A stretch of 21,862 bases of DNA from a virus. Location of the stretch: positions 1 to 21,862 of IMG/VR virus record IMGVR_UViG_3300028800_000335; one strand, given 5' to 3'. Below the pieces are notes generated by a model, which saw only the letters and a program-made list of their open reading frames with translations, searched no databases and was not told where the DNA came from. The translations under genes were made by a program, and so were the position numbers. Positions 21,773 through 21,862 of this stretch are shown piece after piece; the stretch's first letter is position 1; each line of letters opens with the position of its first letter.

Positions 21773-21862
21773 CGCGAAACCATGGAGCAGGCGCTCCCGT
21801 ATCTGAAACGCTTCATGGAGGAATTCCGTGGCGAGAAGGTCCAAGAAGCCAAAGCCGATCAG
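21773..21862 (+). other. Open in-frame continuation of the polyvalent protein after TAG
   Basis: After the TAG at 21770-21772 the same frame reads through to the window end without another stop: RETMEQALPYLKRFMEEF and onward, 30 codons. It continues the helical character of the C-terminal domain (RELAKRMVAHMRDTLKW before the stop). ATG 21782 in this frame has no ribosome site. It may be a read-through tail, a remnant after an amber mutation, or an unrelated open stretch. Confidence 0.5.
21828..21862 (+). CDS. Start of a further gene (partial, GTG start)
   Basis: GTG 21828 has GGAGG (21817-21821) at an ideal 6-base spacing and opens with VARRSKKPKPI, a basic start typical of small phage proteins. 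It is in the +1 frame relative to the polyvalent gene, as are the two nested ORFs. Only 35 bases are visible, so product and reality are uncertain. Confidence 0.4.
   Translation, partial: MARRSKKPKPI

Overview
The window looks like the virion-structure half of a short-tailed (podovirus-type) bacteriophage or prophage. All convincing genes lie on the + strand, tightly packed with start/stop overlaps. No tRNA, rRNA, CRISPR array, insertion sequence, integrase or attachment site was seen. High GC with strong G/C preference at third codon positions suggests an alphaproteobacterial (Hyphomicrobiales/Bradyrhizobium-like) host; this is inference only. Terminase and portal genes are not present and presumably lie to the left of base 1.

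Layout: (1) 27-3245, five genes for surface and fibre-type proteins: an unknown 149-residue protein, a structural protein carrying an inserted beta module, a tail-fibre-like protein, its small partner, and a glycine-rich protein built on an exact 20-residue period. Bases ~1500-2215 are clearly poorer in GC, as expected of a swapped receptor-binding module. (2) 3259-6398, head morphogenesis: a small protein, an acidic scaffold-like protein, an N4-gp56-type major capsid protein and a small capsid-associated protein, closed by an intrinsic terminator at 6427-6460. (3) 6481-11947, small unknown proteins, then an SU10-type adaptor-like protein, a tail-collar protein and a P22-gp10/nozzle-like protein, with stable hairpins at 7484-7509 and 9842-9881. 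(4) 11952-14458, a GNAT-like acetyltransferase and two Ala/Gln- and Pro-rich proteins that are probably internal virion or ejection proteins. (5) 14459-21772, a 2437-residue polyvalent protein that is probably injected with the DNA. Its order is: membrane-active or glycine-rich N-terminal part, repeated GY-D-I-MS motifs, FtsK-gamma-like winged helix, pyrophosphatase-like domain, LPD1 plus HEWAH zincin, N6-adenine-methyltransferase-like domain, helical C-terminus.

The most unusual signals are in and around the polyvalent gene. Two of its low-complexity linkers are overprinted by small +1-frame ORFs (17298-17603 and 20847-21134). Each has a strong Shine-Dalgarno sequence, and the third-position GC preference moves into the small frame. 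A third +1-frame start (GTG at 21828) overlaps its far end. The gene stops at an in-frame TAG (21770-21772), yet the same frame stays open with plausible protein sequence to the window edge. A perfect 15-bp hairpin at 16898-16935 sits inside the coding sequence and, read on the minus strand, is a textbook intrinsic terminator with a U6 tail. Together these suggest a giant gene assembled from formerly separate modules, with small overlapping genes kept at the joints.
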